Shown: positions 39,496 through 49,509, counted from the stretch's first letter. The stretch: DNA of 64,000 nt from JANXQG01 sp963824275 (GCA_963824275.1 CAWGOT010000003.1:2790001-2854000); one strand, 5' to 3'. Numbers and translations: made by a program. Notes: generated from the letters alone by a model not told the origin.

Positions 39496-40110
39496 ATGGC
39501 GCAAGACCAGTTGCTCGACCACGATTACGACGGCATTCAGGAGTACGACAATCCGTGCCCCGGCTGGTGGCACGCGATTTTCTTGACGACGGTGGTTTTC
39601 AGCGTGGCCTACTTCCTTTTCTTTCAAGTCGGCAACAATGGCTGGACGCTGGCCGAGGCCTGGAACGCCGCCAAGTCCGCCGACATGAAGGAGCGCTTCT
39701 CCGGCATGGGCGAACTGCACAACGATACGGTGACGATCCTGAAGTACATGAAAGATCCGGATTGGATGATTTATGCCAACGGTGTTTTCCTCACCAACTG
39801 CCAGTCCTGCCACGGCCCCGACGGCAGCGGAGTCGTGGGCCCCAACCTGACCGACGACTACTACAAGAACGTCAAGCAGATCACCGACATCGCCGAAGTC
39901 ATCAAGAACGGCGCGGCGGGCGGCAGCATGCCCTCTTGGAAGACCCGCTTGCATCCCAATGAAGTCGTGTTGATGGCGGCCTACGTGGCCGGCCTCCGCG
40001 GCAAGAACCTCAAGGGCCGCCCGCCCGAGGGCGAGAAAATCCCGCCCTGGCCGAGTGCTGCAGTCGAAGAACCCAAAACGGAAGCGAAATCGAGTGGCTC
40101 ATCCAAGTGA
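39496..40110 (+). CDS. ccoP: cbb3-type cytochrome c oxidase subunit III (single-heme)
   Basis: The product has 204 residues. The N-terminal domain has DHDYDGIQEYDNPCPGWWHAIF and one membrane helix, as in CcoP. Only one CxxCH heme c site is present (LTNCQSCHGPDGSG), whereas classical CcoP has two and about 300 residues. A Met ligand candidate follows (GGSMPSW). The C-terminus is Pro/Glu-rich. It passes electrons from soluble cytochrome c to CcoO. ATG 39496 has an AAGGAA site, and the end overlaps the ccoG start. Confidence 0.95.
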   Translation: MAQDQLLDHDYDGIQEYDNPCPGWWHAIFLTTVVFSVAYFLFFQVGNNGWTLAEAWNAAKSADMKERFSGMGELHNDTVTILKYMKDPDWMIYANGVFLTNCQSCHGPDGSGVVGPNLTDDYYKNVKQITDIAEVIKNGAAGGSMPSWKTRLHPNEVVLMAAYVAGLRGKNLKGRPPEGEKIPPWPSAAVEEPKTEAKSSGSSK

Positions 40111-41531
40111 GCAAGCACTGAGTTCCAGTCCGCCGGTACCCGAGGGCCGCGTTCTTTCCACGATGATGGAAGACGGCTCGCGGCGCTGGCTTCATCCGCG
40201 GCTTGCGCACGGGCCCTATCTGCGGGCGAGGCGGATCCTGGCCTACGCGCTGATTGCCGTCTTCACGCTCCTGCCGTATCTGAAGATCCAGGGCAAGCCG
40301 GCGGTGCTCTTGGACCTGCCCGATCGCGAGTTCACGGTCTTCGGCTTCACGTTCCTTCCCACGGATACCCTGCTCCTGGCCCTGGCGCTGCTTACGCTGG
40401 TCCTGGGGATCTGCCTGGCGACGGCCCTGGCCGGCCGCATGTGGTGCGGCTGGATGTGTCCGCAGAACGGTCTACATGGAGTTCGTTTTCCGGCCGATCG
40501 AGCGGCTGTTCGACGGCCCGCCCGGGGCCAGGCACCGCCCGGGCAACAGGCGAACGACGCCCCGCACGGTGGCCAAATATGCCCTGTTCCTGGTCGTTTG
40601 CGTCTATCTGGCCCACACCTTCCTGGCTTACTTCGTGGGCGTCGAGGCCCTGGCCCAGTGGGTCCGCCGTTCGCCCTGGGAGCACCCGGTGTCGTTCCTG
40701 GTGATGCTGGGCGTGACAGGGCTGATGGTCTTCGATTTCGTCTACTTCCGCGAGCAGACCTGCATCGTGGCCTGTCCCTACGGGCGGCTGCAATCGGTGA
40801 TGCTCGATCGCGACTCGTTGATCGTGAGCTACGATCCGCGCCGCGGCGAGCCGCGCGGCAGGCTGGCCGATCGCAAGGGCGACGCGCCGCATGGCGACTG
40901 CATCGATTGCGGCATGTGCACCGACACCTGTCCCACGGGCATCGATATCCGCGATGGTCTGCAATTGGAGTGCATCGCCTGCACGCAGTGCATCGACGCC
41001 TGCAATGGCGTGATGGAGCATATCGGCAAGCCCAAGGGCTTGATCCGGCTGAGTTCGCAGGCCGCGATCGAGGGCCATTCCGGCCGCTGGCTGCGATTGC
41101 GGGTGGTCCTCTATCCGGCCCTGATGGTCGTCTTGGCGGCGACCTTCCTGGTGATTCTGTGCAACAAGAAGTCGGCCGACGTGACGGTCCTGCAGGGCTT
41201 CGGCCTGCCCTATAGCGAGACCGCCCCGGGAGAAATCACGAACCAGTTGCGGCTGGTCATCGAGAACCGCAGCGGGCGGGACGCGATCTACAAGGTCGAG
41301 ATTGCCGGCGGCGCGGTGGCCCATTTCGCCGTCCCGCCGGAGGCCATGCGGCTGCCCGCAGGGCAGGCCGCCAAGACGTCGCTGGCGATCGTCGCCCCGG
41401 CCGCGGCCTTCGAACAGGGGCGCTACGACATCAAGCTCCGCGTATCCGATGACAAGACCTTCCAGCAAGACACGCCGTGCCGGCTCTTGGGGCCCGTTCG
41501 GCGGGCGAATCCTTCAGAAACCACAAAATGA
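40094..41531 (+). CDS. ccoG: CcoG/FixG-type ferredoxin-like oxidase assembly protein, frameshifted near 40468
   Basis: The likely start is GTG 40094 inside the ccoP end. The N-terminal part reads VLSTMMEDGSRRWLHPR, then membrane helices and GRMWCGWMCPQ. An extra A near 40468 breaks the frame; removing it gives CPQTVYMEFVFRPIE. The second part has CIVACPYGR, two 4Fe-4S clusters (CIDCGMCTDTCPTG and CIACTQCIDACN), a helix, and a periplasmic Ig-like C-terminus. CcoG reduces copper for delivery to the oxidase and belongs with CcoNOP. Length about 478 residues. Confidence 0.95.
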
Positions 41532-42058
41532 CCGAAGCCGAAAATCCATATCTCAGTCCGGCGCCTGTCGGAAAACCGGCACGGCCCTCGCGGCACTTGT
41601 TCTGGCCGATCTTTCTCACTAGCCTGATCACGATCCACGTCGTCTCGGTGGTGGTGATGGTCGTCGTCGCCACGCACGACAGTTCGTTTGCCGTCGAGCC
41701 CGACTGGTATCAGAAGAGCCTGCACTACGACCAGACCGCCGAACAGCAGCGCGAGAACGGCCGCTTGAATTGGTCGGTGCAGCTTGAGGTCGGCCAGCCG
41801 CTGAGCGGCAGCAACCTGCGCAACGTGAGTTGCACGATACTTGACGGCGCGGGCAAGCCGGTGGAGAAGGCGACGGTGGATGTTGTGGCCTTCGCGCACC
41901 TGCGGGGGAGCAACCGCACGTCGCGCGTGCTCTTGCCGAAAGAAGGCGGCGGCTACGGAGCGACCCTCGCTTTCGAAGATCCGGGAGTGTGGGAATTCCG
42001 CCTTGTGATCACCCGCGGTGCGGAGACCTTTACGCAGATCGTGAAACAGGAAATCTAA
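41528..42058 (+). CDS. ccoH: FixH/CcoH-type oxidase assembly protein
   Basis: The product has 176 residues. The start overlaps the ccoG stop (ATGA). After a Pro-rich start, one membrane helix (FLTSLITIHVVSVVVMVVV) precedes the periplasmic part with AVEPDWYQKSLHYD, the hallmark of FixH. A beta-rich domain follows. CcoH is needed for stable assembly of the cbb3 complex. Confidence 0.9.
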   Translation: MTEAENPYLSPAPVGKPARPSRHLFWPIFLTSLITIHVVSVVVMVVVATHDSSFAVEPDWYQKSLHYDQTAEQQRENGRLNWSVQLEVGQPLSGSNLRNVSCTILDGAGKPVEKATVDVVAFAHLRGSNRTSRVLLPKEGGGYGATLAFEDPGVWEFRLVITRGAETFTQIVKQEI

Positions 42059-42156
42059 GTACTCATCACGCTCCGCCGTGATGTCGCAATAAGTACTCAT
42101 CACGCTCCGCCGTGATGTCCGCAATACCCTCACGGCGGAGCGTGAGGAGTACGACA
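42059..42156. repeat. Palindromic repeat TCACGCTCCGCCGTGATG
   Basis: TACTCATCACGCTCCGCCGTGATGT occurs twice in tandem and a third, inverted block (CCTCACGGCGGAGCGTGAGG) follows, ending next to the downstream start. All three can pair with one another. It fills the ccoH to tauE-like gene spacer. Confidence 0.88.
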
Positions 42157-42158
42157 AT

Positions 42159-42950
42159 ATGGAACTCCTCGTCACCGTTGTAATCGCCAGCTTTATCGGC
42201 AGCCTGCACTGCACCGTCATGTGCGGGCCGCTGGTGGCGTTTGCCGTCGGCAATCCGACGGGCGAGCGGCGGGCATCGCGGGTGGGGCTGCATGCGGCCT
42301 ATCACGGCGGCCGGCTGGCGACTTACGCCCTGGTGGGCGCGGTCTGCGGGGCCCTCGGCGTCGCGGTGGATCATGGCGGGGCCCGACTCGGCTGCCACCG
42401 GGCCGCAGCGCTCTTGGCCGGCACGATGATGACCGCCGTCGGCCTGGCGGCTGTGCTGCGAGTGGCCGGTGTTCGCCTGCCGGAAGCCCCGCTGCCCCGA
42501 GTGATTCAGCGATTCATCGTTGCCGGTCAGAGGGCGGCCTTCGCCTTGTCGCCGCTGCCGAGGGCACTTTGCACGGGCCTGCTCACGGCGTTCTTGCCCT
42601 GCGGTTGGCTCTATCAGTTTGCCGTGATCGCGGCGGGGACCGGCAGTCCATTGCAGGGCGCGTTGTTCATGATCGCCTTCTGGCTGGGCAGCGTGCCAGC
42701 CTTGGTCCTGGTGGGCGCTGGCGTGCAGACGCTCGCCCGCCTGCTAGGGCGGCGCGTCCCCCTGGTCACGTCGCTGGCAATCGTCCTGCTGGGCGTTTTC
42801 ACGCTCGCATTCTGGATGCATGCGCCTGTGTCGGCATTCGAACCGGTGAAGATCCAGGCCGATGCCGCAGCGGTCAAGCAGGTGGAGGAGCTTGGCGCGA
42901 CCGTGCCGCCCTGCTGCCGCAAGGATGCCGGGGTAAAGAAGGCGCCATAG
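42159..42950 (+). CDS. TauE/SafE-like (UreH-domain) membrane protein of the cco cluster
   Basis: The product has 263 residues with about six membrane helices. It has the paired half-motifs of the DsbD/UreH-like family: GSLHCTVMCGPLVAF near the start and TGLLTAFLPCGWLYQF in the second half, each with a Cys in the helix. Such proteins regularly accompany cco genes and may act in copper or thiol handling. The C-terminal ~40 residues are soluble and hold PPCCRK, a possible metal-binding Cys pair. Confidence 0.88.
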   Translation: MELLVTVVIASFIGSLHCTVMCGPLVAFAVGNPTGERRASRVGLHAAYHGGRLATYALVGAVCGALGVAVDHGGARLGCHRAAALLAGTMMTAVGLAAVLRVAGVRLPEAPLPRVIQRFIVAGQRAAFALSPLPRALCTGLLTAFLPCGWLYQFAVIAAGTGSPLQGALFMIAFWLGSVPALVLVGAGVQTLARLLGRRVPLVTSLAIVLLGVFTLAFWMHAPVSAFEPVKIQADAAAVKQVEELGATVPPCCRKDAGVKKAP

Positions 42951-43096
42951 AGGTATTGCGGAGCGAGTCTGCTTCTGCGACCTGGGCCCGCCCTGCGTCG
43001 CCGTTGGTTGGGTTCAGCATACGGAGACCTTCTTTTCTCTTGCCCTCTCTGGACATGACCTTGGCGCGCGTTACATTATGGGCAAGGAGAACCCCA

Positions 43097-43525
43097 ATGG
43101 CAAAAAAGAAGAAAACACCGAGAACGTGGATGCTGCCGTCGCCGTCGCAGAGGACCGTAAAAGCCCCTCTTCCTGAGCGGATCAAGGCGGACATAGACGC
43201 CAAGGCGGCAAAATTGGTCGAGAGGCTGAAGCCCAAGTACGTCCAGCCGCCGCCGGAGATGCCCCGCTTCAATTACATTACCGACGTGTGGACGAAGTGG
43301 ATCGGCGGCACCCTCTATTTCGGCACGACCTATGCCTGCCCTGGCCCCAACGCGATTTCGCCCTCGTTCGAGGTCAAGTTCGCCCGCATGGAACATCTTG
43401 GCGGCGGCAGGTTCGCCCTTTCCTACATGCGGCACACGGAGAAGTGGTTCAAGCTGTTTCCCAGCCTGACCGCTGACGAGTGCTTAGACGCCATCGAGAA
43501 TGATTGCCATTTTCAGATGGACTGA
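43097..43525 (+). CDS. Small hypothetical protein
   Basis: The product has 142 residues from ATG 43097 with AAGGAG 8 bases upstream. The N-terminus is Lys-rich (MAKKKKTPRTW). The rest has FNYITDVWTKWIGGTLYFGTTY and FARMEHLGGGRFALSYMRHT, suggesting a small beta-rich fold. It is acidic at the end. No family was recognised. It is followed 21 bases later by the GH16 gene, so the two are probably co-transcribed. Confidence 0.7.
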   Translation: MAKKKKTPRTWMLPSPSQRTVKAPLPERIKADIDAKAAKLVERLKPKYVQPPPEMPRFNYITDVWTKWIGGTLYFGTTYACPGPNAISPSFEVKFARMEHLGGGRFALSYMRHTEKWFKLFPSLTADECLDAIENDCHFQMD

Positions 43526-43546
43526 GGCAATTGGAGGAACCTCGCA

Positions 43547-44413
43547 ATGAAACGAACTCTGCTCCTGACCATCCTGCTGGCCTTCTGTGCCGCTGCTGCC
43601 GCCGCCACGCCCGAAAAACGCCCTACGAAGATCTGGGACCTGAACGGCCTCCTTGGCGAGCCGCCCAAGCACGTCACCGATGCCTTTCCCCTCTCCGATC
43701 AGCAGAACAAGGGCGGCTGGGTGAAGTTCGAGCCCATGACCGACGAGTTCGAGGGCAAGGAACTCGACCGCAGCAAGTGGGTCGTGGGCATGGACTGGTG
43801 GAAGGGACGTGAGCCCGCCTGGTTCAGTGAGAAGAACGTCGGCGTGTCGGACGGTAAGCTCAATTTGACCATGCGGAAGGAAAAACTGCCGCCTGAGATC
43901 GAGAAGCAGGGTTACAAGGACTACACTTCGGCCGCCGTCCACAGTAAGGACCGCACGGCCTACGGCTATTTCGAGGTCAAGGCCAGGCCGATGAATTCGG
44001 CGGGATCAAGCTCGTTCTGGTTCCACAAGGAAGACACGCCCGGCTGGATCACGGAGATCGACGTCTTCGAGATCGGCGGCAAGGCCAAGGGCTTCGAGAA
44101 CAAGTACAACATGAACCTGCACGTTTTCCAGACGCCGCAGGAAAAGAAGCATTGGGAGGTTCAGCACACGTGGGTTGCGCCCTTTTGTCTGGTCGACGAT
44201 TACCACGTCTATGGTCTGGAATGGGATAAAGACGAGATCAAGTTCTTGGTAGATGGGATCGTGGTCCGCACGGTTGAAAACACGCACTGGCACCAGCCGC
44301 TTTTCCTGACCTTCGACAGCGAGACGATGCCCGATTGGTTCGGAATGCCCAAGGACGAGGACTTGCCCTCGACGTTCAGCATCGAATATGTGCGGGCGTG
44401 GAAGAGGAAGTGA
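43547..44413 (+). CDS. Secreted glycoside hydrolase family 16
   Basis: The product has 288 residues, with a signal peptide of about 20 residues (LLLTILLAFCAAAAAA). The catalytic motif ITEIDVFEIGG (ExDxxE, nucleophile and acid/base) lies near residue 168, in a jelly-roll with SAAVHSKDRTAYGYFEVKA, GSSSFWFHKED and YGLEWDKDEIKFLVDG. GH16 enzymes cut beta-1,3/1,4 glucans or galactans such as laminarin, agar or carrageenan. The substrate cannot be assigned from sequence alone, though the WFHKED region resembles marine galactanases. It sits inside the cco cluster without obvious functional link. Confidence 0.93.
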   Translation: MKRTLLLTILLAFCAAAAAATPEKRPTKIWDLNGLLGEPPKHVTDAFPLSDQQNKGGWVKFEPMTDEFEGKELDRSKWVVGMDWWKGREPAWFSEKNVGVSDGKLNLTMRKEKLPPEIEKQGYKDYTSAAVHSKDRTAYGYFEVKARPMNSAGSSSFWFHKEDTPGWITEIDVFEIGGKAKGFENKYNMNLHVFQTPQEKKHWEVQHTWVAPFCLVDDYHVYGLEWDKDEIKFLVDGIVVRTVENTHWHQPLFLTFDSETMPDWFGMPKDEDLPSTFSIEYVRAWKRK

Positions 44414-44481
44414 GTCGATCCCCACGTTTTGACCTGACAATGGACGCCACCTCCCACCATTGCGCAGAAGTAGGAAAAGCG

Positions 44482-44781
44482 ATGCCCGACGACGACAGCA
44501 AGCCAAGAAGAACGGGTTGTGCTCTTCTATTCGTGCCCATCCTCATCGTAATTGACATTCTGGGAATGGCCGCAAGTTCGGCAGGGCGTTACAGCACGCT
44601 AGCGTTCGTTGTTGGCGTTGCTGGCTGTGTGTGCGGTGCGGCGATTGGAGGTTATATTGCCGCGAAGGCTGGCCCACAGACCAGATGGTCGCCTAGTTTC
44701 TGGGTGGTTCTTGGCGGACTCGTCGGCCTTATCCTACCATTTGGCATTGCTCTTTACATCGCGAAATCTTGCCTACGCTGA
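44482..44781 (+). CDS. Small membrane protein
   Basis: The product has 99 residues from ATG 44482, which has AGGA 7 bases upstream (an earlier ATG lies at 44440). Three hydrophobic segments are visible (CALLFVPILIVIDILGM, LAFVVGVAGCVCGAAIGG, VVLGGLVGLILPFGIALY). The family is not recognised. Confidence 0.6.
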   Translation: MPDDDSKPRRTGCALLFVPILIVIDILGMAASSAGRYSTLAFVVGVAGCVCGAAIGGYIAAKAGPQTRWSPSFWVVLGGLVGLILPFGIALYIAKSCLR

Positions 44782-45058
44782 TGGCGTGGTCTCCTATGGC
44801 ACGCCAGTCGAGTCCGTCGAGGAATGGAAGGCAGGAAAACTCGTTGCGAAAACGGACAAGTGAGCGAGCATAGGGAATCAAACGGGGGTTCTTGACGTGT
44901 CCAAACTCGGCCGCAACAATTTATATTGACCTGAAGCGGTTGCACATGCCCTGTCCGCAATGCGGCCGAAAATTGTTTGAGTTTGGATGGGATTGATGTC
45001 GGGCAGATGTTATAATACCAAGAGTAACAAGTGCAGGCGCCATCGAGGAAGTAGAGCG
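44782..45058. other. Intergenic region with gene debris and an inverted repeat
   Basis: The first ~80 bases keep an open frame (DGVVSYGTPVESVEEW) ending at 44863, which may be the tail of a lost gene. TCCAAACTCGGCCGCAAC (from 44899) is mirrored near 44960-44987 (GCGGCCG..GAGTTTGGA), giving a ~90-base inverted repeat. A TATAAT at 45011-45016 may serve the HicB-like gene. Confidence 0.45.
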
Positions 45059-45280
45059 ATGAAAGCAATCGACGGATATCATCGATGGGTGGAGTGGAGC
45101 GACGAGGACCAGGTCTACATCGGCAAGTGCCCCGACCTGATCACCGGGATTCATGGCGACGACCCTGTCACAGTTTACAAGGAGCTCGGGGAAGTCGTTC
45201 AAGAGGTCATCGATTACCTTCAACAGTCCGGGCGGGAACTTCCCGCCGCACGGACGCGGCCGATGATGGAGGTGTCATAG
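45059..45280 (+). CDS. HicB-like antitoxin or orphan HicB domain protein
   Basis: The product has 73 residues, with GAGGAAG upstream of ATG 45059. The motif YHRWVEWSDEDQVYIGKCPDL matches the partial RNase H fold of HicB antitoxins, followed by helices (VYKELGEVVQEVIDYL). The usual DNA-binding tail is short or missing and no HicA toxin flanks it. It is therefore either a standalone HicB-fold protein or a relict of a toxin-antitoxin pair. Confidence 0.75.
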   Translation: MKAIDGYHRWVEWSDEDQVYIGKCPDLITGIHGDDPVTVYKELGEVVQEVIDYLQQSGRELPAARTRPMMEVS

Positions 45281-45388
45281 GCTCGAAATCCAAGCCACCG
45301 CCGCGTAACCAGGCGCTACCCTTCTTTGTCATGCCGATGGTCTTTCCCGTGCCTTATCAGCCCACCATCTATCGCCGCAACAAGCCAT

Positions 45389-47853
45389 TTGTCGTTATCA
45401 AGCCAAGAAACCCCGTCCACGCAGCCAACATCGGACCGCGCCTGCTCCCATTGCGGCCTGCTGGTCCCGCCGGGTCTTATCCAGCCGGACGAAGAACTCC
45501 AGTTCTGCTGCCGCGGCTGCCGCACGGTCTACCAGGTGATTCACGGCTGCGGGCTGGAACGTTTCTACCGCCTCCGCGATGCTTCGCCTGGTGAAGCCCG
45601 CCCTGCGCGGACGACCAATCGGGCCTACTCCGAGTTCGACGACGAGGTCTTCCGCAGACTCTATTATCAGGAGATGCCCGACGGCAGCCAGGCGGTCGAA
45701 TTCTACCTGGAGGGCGTCCACTGCGCGGCGTGCGTCTGGCTGGTCGAGAAGCTGCCGCAGGTCCGGCCGGGCGTGATCGAGGCGCGGCTCGACATGCGCC
45801 GCGCGATCGTGGAGGTCCGCTGGGATCCCAAGACCGTAAGGCTCTCGCAGATCGCCGGCAGCCTCGATTCGCTGGGCTACCCGCCGCATCCGGCCAAGGA
45901 CATCCACGCGCGGCAGATGCGGCGCGACGAGAACCGCCGCTTCCTGATCCGTATCGGCGTGGCCGCGGCCTGCGTGGGCAACGTGATGACGCTCGCCTTC
46001 GCGCTGTACGGCGGCGTCTTCGCGGGCATCGAGGCCCAATACGCACACCTCTTCCGCTGGACGAGCATGCTCTTTGGGCTGATTGCGCTGGCCTGGCCCG
46101 GAAGCCTCTTCTTTCGCGGCGCGTGGGCCGCCCTGCGGACGAAGACGGCCCATCTCGATCTGCCCATCGCCCTAGGGCTGGCCGCCGGCGGCATCGCGGG
46201 CACGGTCAACGCCATCCTCGGCACCGGCGAGATCTACTTCGACTCGCTCACAATGCTCGTGCTGCTCTTGCTCGTCGGCCGCTGGCTGCAGCGGCGGCAG
46301 CAGTCGTGGGCCAACGACTCGCTGGAGCTGCTCTTCTCGGTCACGCCTACTACGGCCCGGCGGTTGGACAGCGGCACGGTCGTGGAAGTGCCGATCGAGG
46401 CGGTGCGGCCCGGCGACCTGGTCGAGGTCCGCGCCGGCGATTCGATCCCGGCCGACGGCAGCGTGCGCGAAGGAGAGTCGTCGGTCAATCGGGCCCTGCT
46501 CACCGGGGAGTCGCAGCCGGCCGTTGTCGGTCCCGGAAGCGCGGTGCATGCAGGCACCCTCAACCTCTCGACGCGGCTGGTCGTCGAGGTCGAGGCCGTG
46601 GGCGAGGCGACCCGCGTCGGCCGATTGATGCAGTTGGTCGAACAGCACAGCCGCAACCGGCCGCCGATCGTGCAGTTTGCCGACCGCATTGCCGGCCGCT
46701 TCGTGCGGATCGTGCTGGCGGTGGCCGCGCTGACGTTCCTCTACTGGATCTGGTACAATCCCGCCAAGGCGATCGCCAACTCGGTTGCCCTCTTGATCGT
46801 CACCTGCCCCTGCGCGTAGGACTCGCCACGCCGCTGGCAGTGACCATCGCCATCGGCCGTGCCGCTCGGCGGCATATCCTCGTCAAGGGCGGCGAGGTCT
46901 TCGAAGTCCTCACCCGGCCCGGCGTAATGCTCCTCGACAAGACCGGCACGCTCACCGCCGGGCGGATCGCGCTGGTCTCCTGGAGCGGCGACGAGGGCCT
47001 GCGGCCATTGGTCTCGGCCCTGGAGCGGCACTCGGCCCATCCGATCGCGCAGGCGCTTGTGGAGGGGAATGAGGCCGAGTTGGTCGGCCAGATTCCGGTT
47101 TGTGACGTTGCGCAGACGATTGGCGGCGGCATCGTCGGCACGGTCGCCGGACGGCGATTGGTTGTCGGATCGCCGAAATTCGTGCATGAGCAGGGCTGCG
47201 AGATTCCGGCAGCGATCGATCGTGCCCAACAGGAGATCATTGCGGCAACCGCCACGCCGGTTCTCGTGGCCGTCGATGGCCGCGCAGTGGCCGTGGCCGG
47301 GCTGGGCGATCCGCTCCGGCCCGACGCCGCCGAATCGCTCGACCGCCTGCGGAAGCTCGGTTGGAAGGTCCGCATCCTCTCCGGCGATCATCCGCAGGTG
47401 GTCGCGGCCATCGGGCGGCAGTTGGGAATCGACGCCGCGGACGCGATCGGCGGGGCCGCGCCGGAGGACAAGCTGGCGGCGGTTCGCGAGGCGGCGGCTC
47501 ACGGCACGGTAGTCATGGTCGGCGACGGGGTGAACGATGCCGCAGCCCTGGCGGCGGCCAGTGTGGGGATCGCCGTTCACGGCGGGGCCGAGGCCAGCCT
47601 GGCCGCCGCACACGTCTATCTCGATCGGCCGGGCTTGGCGCCGATCCTCGAACTGATGCATGCCGCCCGCTCGACCCTGAGGGCGATTCGCCGCTGTTTC
47701 GTGGCCTCGATCTGTTATAATTCGGTTGCCGGCACGTTGGCCGTCACGGGCGTGATCAGCCCTTTGATGGCCGCCATCCTGATGCCGATCAGCAGTTTCA
47801 CGGTCTTTGCCCTGGCATACACGGTCCGCACGTTTGGAGACGGCGATCGATGA
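45389..47853 (+). CDS. ccoI: Copper-translocating P1B-type ATPase of the cbb3 cluster, frameshifted near 46817
   Basis: The start is uncertain (TTG 45389 proposed; the frame opens at 45326). An N-terminal Cys-rich segment (CSHCG and FCCRGCRTVYQ) and an HMA-like domain with VHCAACVWL precede eight membrane helices. The ion-binding CPCAL motif is broken: the sequence reads CPCA then TAG at 46817, and one added C gives CPCALGLATPLAV. The phosphorylation motif DKTGTLTAG, HP loop (ERHSAHPIAQ) and hinge GDGVNDAAALA follow. Repaired length is about 821 residues. It exports or inserts copper for CuB of the oxidase, and overlaps ccoS. Confidence 0.93.
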
Positions 47854-48017
47854 GCGTGATCTACATTCTTGTGCCGGTTGCCGCGCTCTTGGCCGCCGGC
47901 GGCGTCGCCGCGTTCATCTGGGCCGTGCGTCGAGGGCAGTTCGACGATCTCGACACACCGGCGGTGAGAATGCTGCATGATGACGAGGATGAAGCGGACA
48001 CGGCGGGGCGAAAGTAG
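47850..48017 (+). CDS. ccoS: CcoS-type cbb3 oxidase assembly protein
   Basis: The frame encodes 55 residues and begins with MSVIYILVPVAALLAAGGVAAFIW, a single membrane helix. RRGQFDDLDTPAVRMLHDDE follows, containing the GQFDDLDTP signature of CcoS. Its ATG overlaps the ccoI stop. CcoS is required for cofactor insertion into the oxidase. Confidence 0.95.
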   Translation: MSVIYILVPVAALLAAGGVAAFIWAVRRGQFDDLDTPAVRMLHDDEDEADTAGRK

Positions 48018-48027
48018 GATGGGCCGG

Positions 48028-48065
48028 AACAAGTAGGGTGGGCCGAGTGGAGCGAGTCCCACCAT
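48028..48065. repeat. Partial GTAGGGTGGG-family element
   Basis: AAGTAGGGTGGGCCGAG..GAGTCCCACCATTTTG holds one arm of the family plus a short internal hairpin. It lies directly before the IS insertion. Confidence 0.6.
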
Positions 48066-48090
48066 TTTGTGGTGATCCTGAACAGCTATG

Positions 48091-49509
48091 CAACTGGAAA
48101 ACAATAAAAGTCCGATTTAGGTTCTAAGACAATGGTATGAAGTGTGTTACGTTTCACCCTGAATGGTATAGTTCCACTGCGGGTGGATATCGTGATGCTT
48201 AACTCTTACCGTTTGCATCTGTTCGTCGGTAATTTTCTTGCCCGTTTCATATTCGTGGGTGTCCAGTTTCGCTTTCACTTTCAGACCGGTCTTGGTAGTG
48301 GTGGAACTTATGAAGTTGATGATCGTTTCATAACTTACCAACGGTTCACCTCGCCAAGTGACACTGATCTGGGAAAACAGCCGATGTTCTATCTTATTCC
48401 ACTTGCTGGTTCCGGGGGGAAAGTGACAAACTGTCACCGCCAAGCCGTGGCGATCAGCAAATTGCTGGATACAGTATTTCCACAGGCGGTTCCGACTTCC
48501 GTTGCTACCGCCACCATCGGCAGTGATCAAGAGCTTGGTAGCGTTCGAGTAGTGACGGCGCCCCAGCATCCGCCACCAACGATCGATGCTCTCCGAGGCA
48601 AACTCGGCAGTGTCGTGGCTAATTCCCACATTCACAAAGCCTTCATTCTGGGTTTCATCGTAAAGGCCATAGGGATACGCCCGGCCCTCAGCCAGGGACG
48701 GAAAGTCGTAAGCGCTGACCACATGCTGCTTTTTTCCCCAGCGACGCCCCTTGTTGTGGAACGCCCCCACCAGTTCCTTCTTCTTGGTATCCACGGAAAT
48801 TACGGGGATTCTTGCACGCATACAGCGTTTCACCTGCTGGTACAGGTAGCGAAATTGAGCATCCCGTTGAGGATGTTGCTTGCCCTCGATCGACCGCTTG
48901 TTGCCCCACAGAGAATAATCCAACTCTCGCAGCAAACGGTGTACCGTGGGATGACTGACCGTGTGTCCGCGCTGAGTCAATTCCTTGGCAATGGATCGAA
49001 GCGATTTCGTGGTCCACTTCAGCAGTCGCATGGGATCACCTGCCGTAGTTTCTCCCATCAGCAATTCCAGGTCATCCACGAGGGACGGATCGACTTCTTC
49101 GCTCGCTTTCCGTCCAGCGCCAGGACGGCGGGCTCTTTCCGGCATCTCACCCAGATCTCCCGCCTCCAACTCCTCGATCCTGCGCCGAATCGTGCGCTCC
49201 GACAGACCCAGCACTTCCGACACAAGAGTAATACCGCCATGTCCCAAAGCCATGGCTTTCTCGGCAGCGTAAAGCCGCGCCTGCCGCTCGTTGAAAAGGG
49301 ACATCAATTCGATCCACCGGCCATGCGTAGCTCGCACGTCGTCATCGACGACACATTGAGGACAAATACAACCCTGAAGACCCGTTCTCGACATAGCCGC
49401 CATCCTTGGCGTGCATGGTTGAAGAATTAGTACTCCTCGATTATACTCCTTTCACATAACGTGACCACCCCAGAATCATACAAACCGGACTTTTATTGTT
49501 TTCCAGTTG
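48091..49509. mobile_element. Insertion sequence of the ISAzo13 family
   Basis: The element is 1,419 bases. Its ends are inverted repeats starting CAACTGGAAAACAATAAAAG (left) and the complement at the right (49490-49509). It is flanked by a direct 5-base repeat CTATG (48086-48090 and 49510-49514), taken as the target duplication. It carries one intact transposase gene, so it is probably a recent insertion. It sits exactly at the stop codon of the neighbouring acyltransferase gene. Confidence 0.92.
48147..49403 (-). CDS. ISAzo13-family transposase
   Basis: The product has 418 residues and is intact. The N-terminus has a helix-turn-helix (LVSEVLGLSERTIRRRIEEL) and RRPGAGRK. The DDE part contains ISVDTKKKELVGAF (first Asp), LITADGGGSNGSRN (second Asp) and PPGTSKWNKIEHRLFS (Glu in the KxNxIExR context), as in the Rhodopirellula transposase family (PF07592). 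It catalyses cut or copy-out and insertion of the element. Confidence 0.95.
   Translation of the reverse strand: MAAMSRTGLQGCICPQCVVDDDVRATHGRWIELMSLFNERQARLYAAEKAMALGHGGITLVSEVLGLSERTIRRRIEELEAGDLGEMPERARRPGAGRKASEEVDPSLVDDLELLMGETTAGDPMRLLKWTTKSLRSIAKELTQRGHTVSHPTVHRLLRELDYSLWGNKRSIEGKQHPQRDAQFRYLYQQVKRCMRARIPVISVDTKKKELVGAFHNKGRRWGKKQHVVSAYDFPSLAEGRAYPYGLYDETQNEGFVNVGISHDTAEFASESIDRWWRMLGRRHYSNATKLLITADGGGSNGSRNRLWKYCIQQFADRHGLAVTVCHFPPGTSKWNKIEHRLFSQISVTWRGEPLVSYETIINFISSTTTKTGLKVKAKLDTHEYETGKKITDEQMQTVRVKHHDIHPQWNYTIQGET

Noticed and set aside
45330..45500. Possible separate small gene (MPMVFPVPYQP frame) before ccoI
   Set aside because: Attractive start but no ribosome site, and the frame dissolves into the complement of Cys-rich ccoI text; recorded only as a doubtful alternative.
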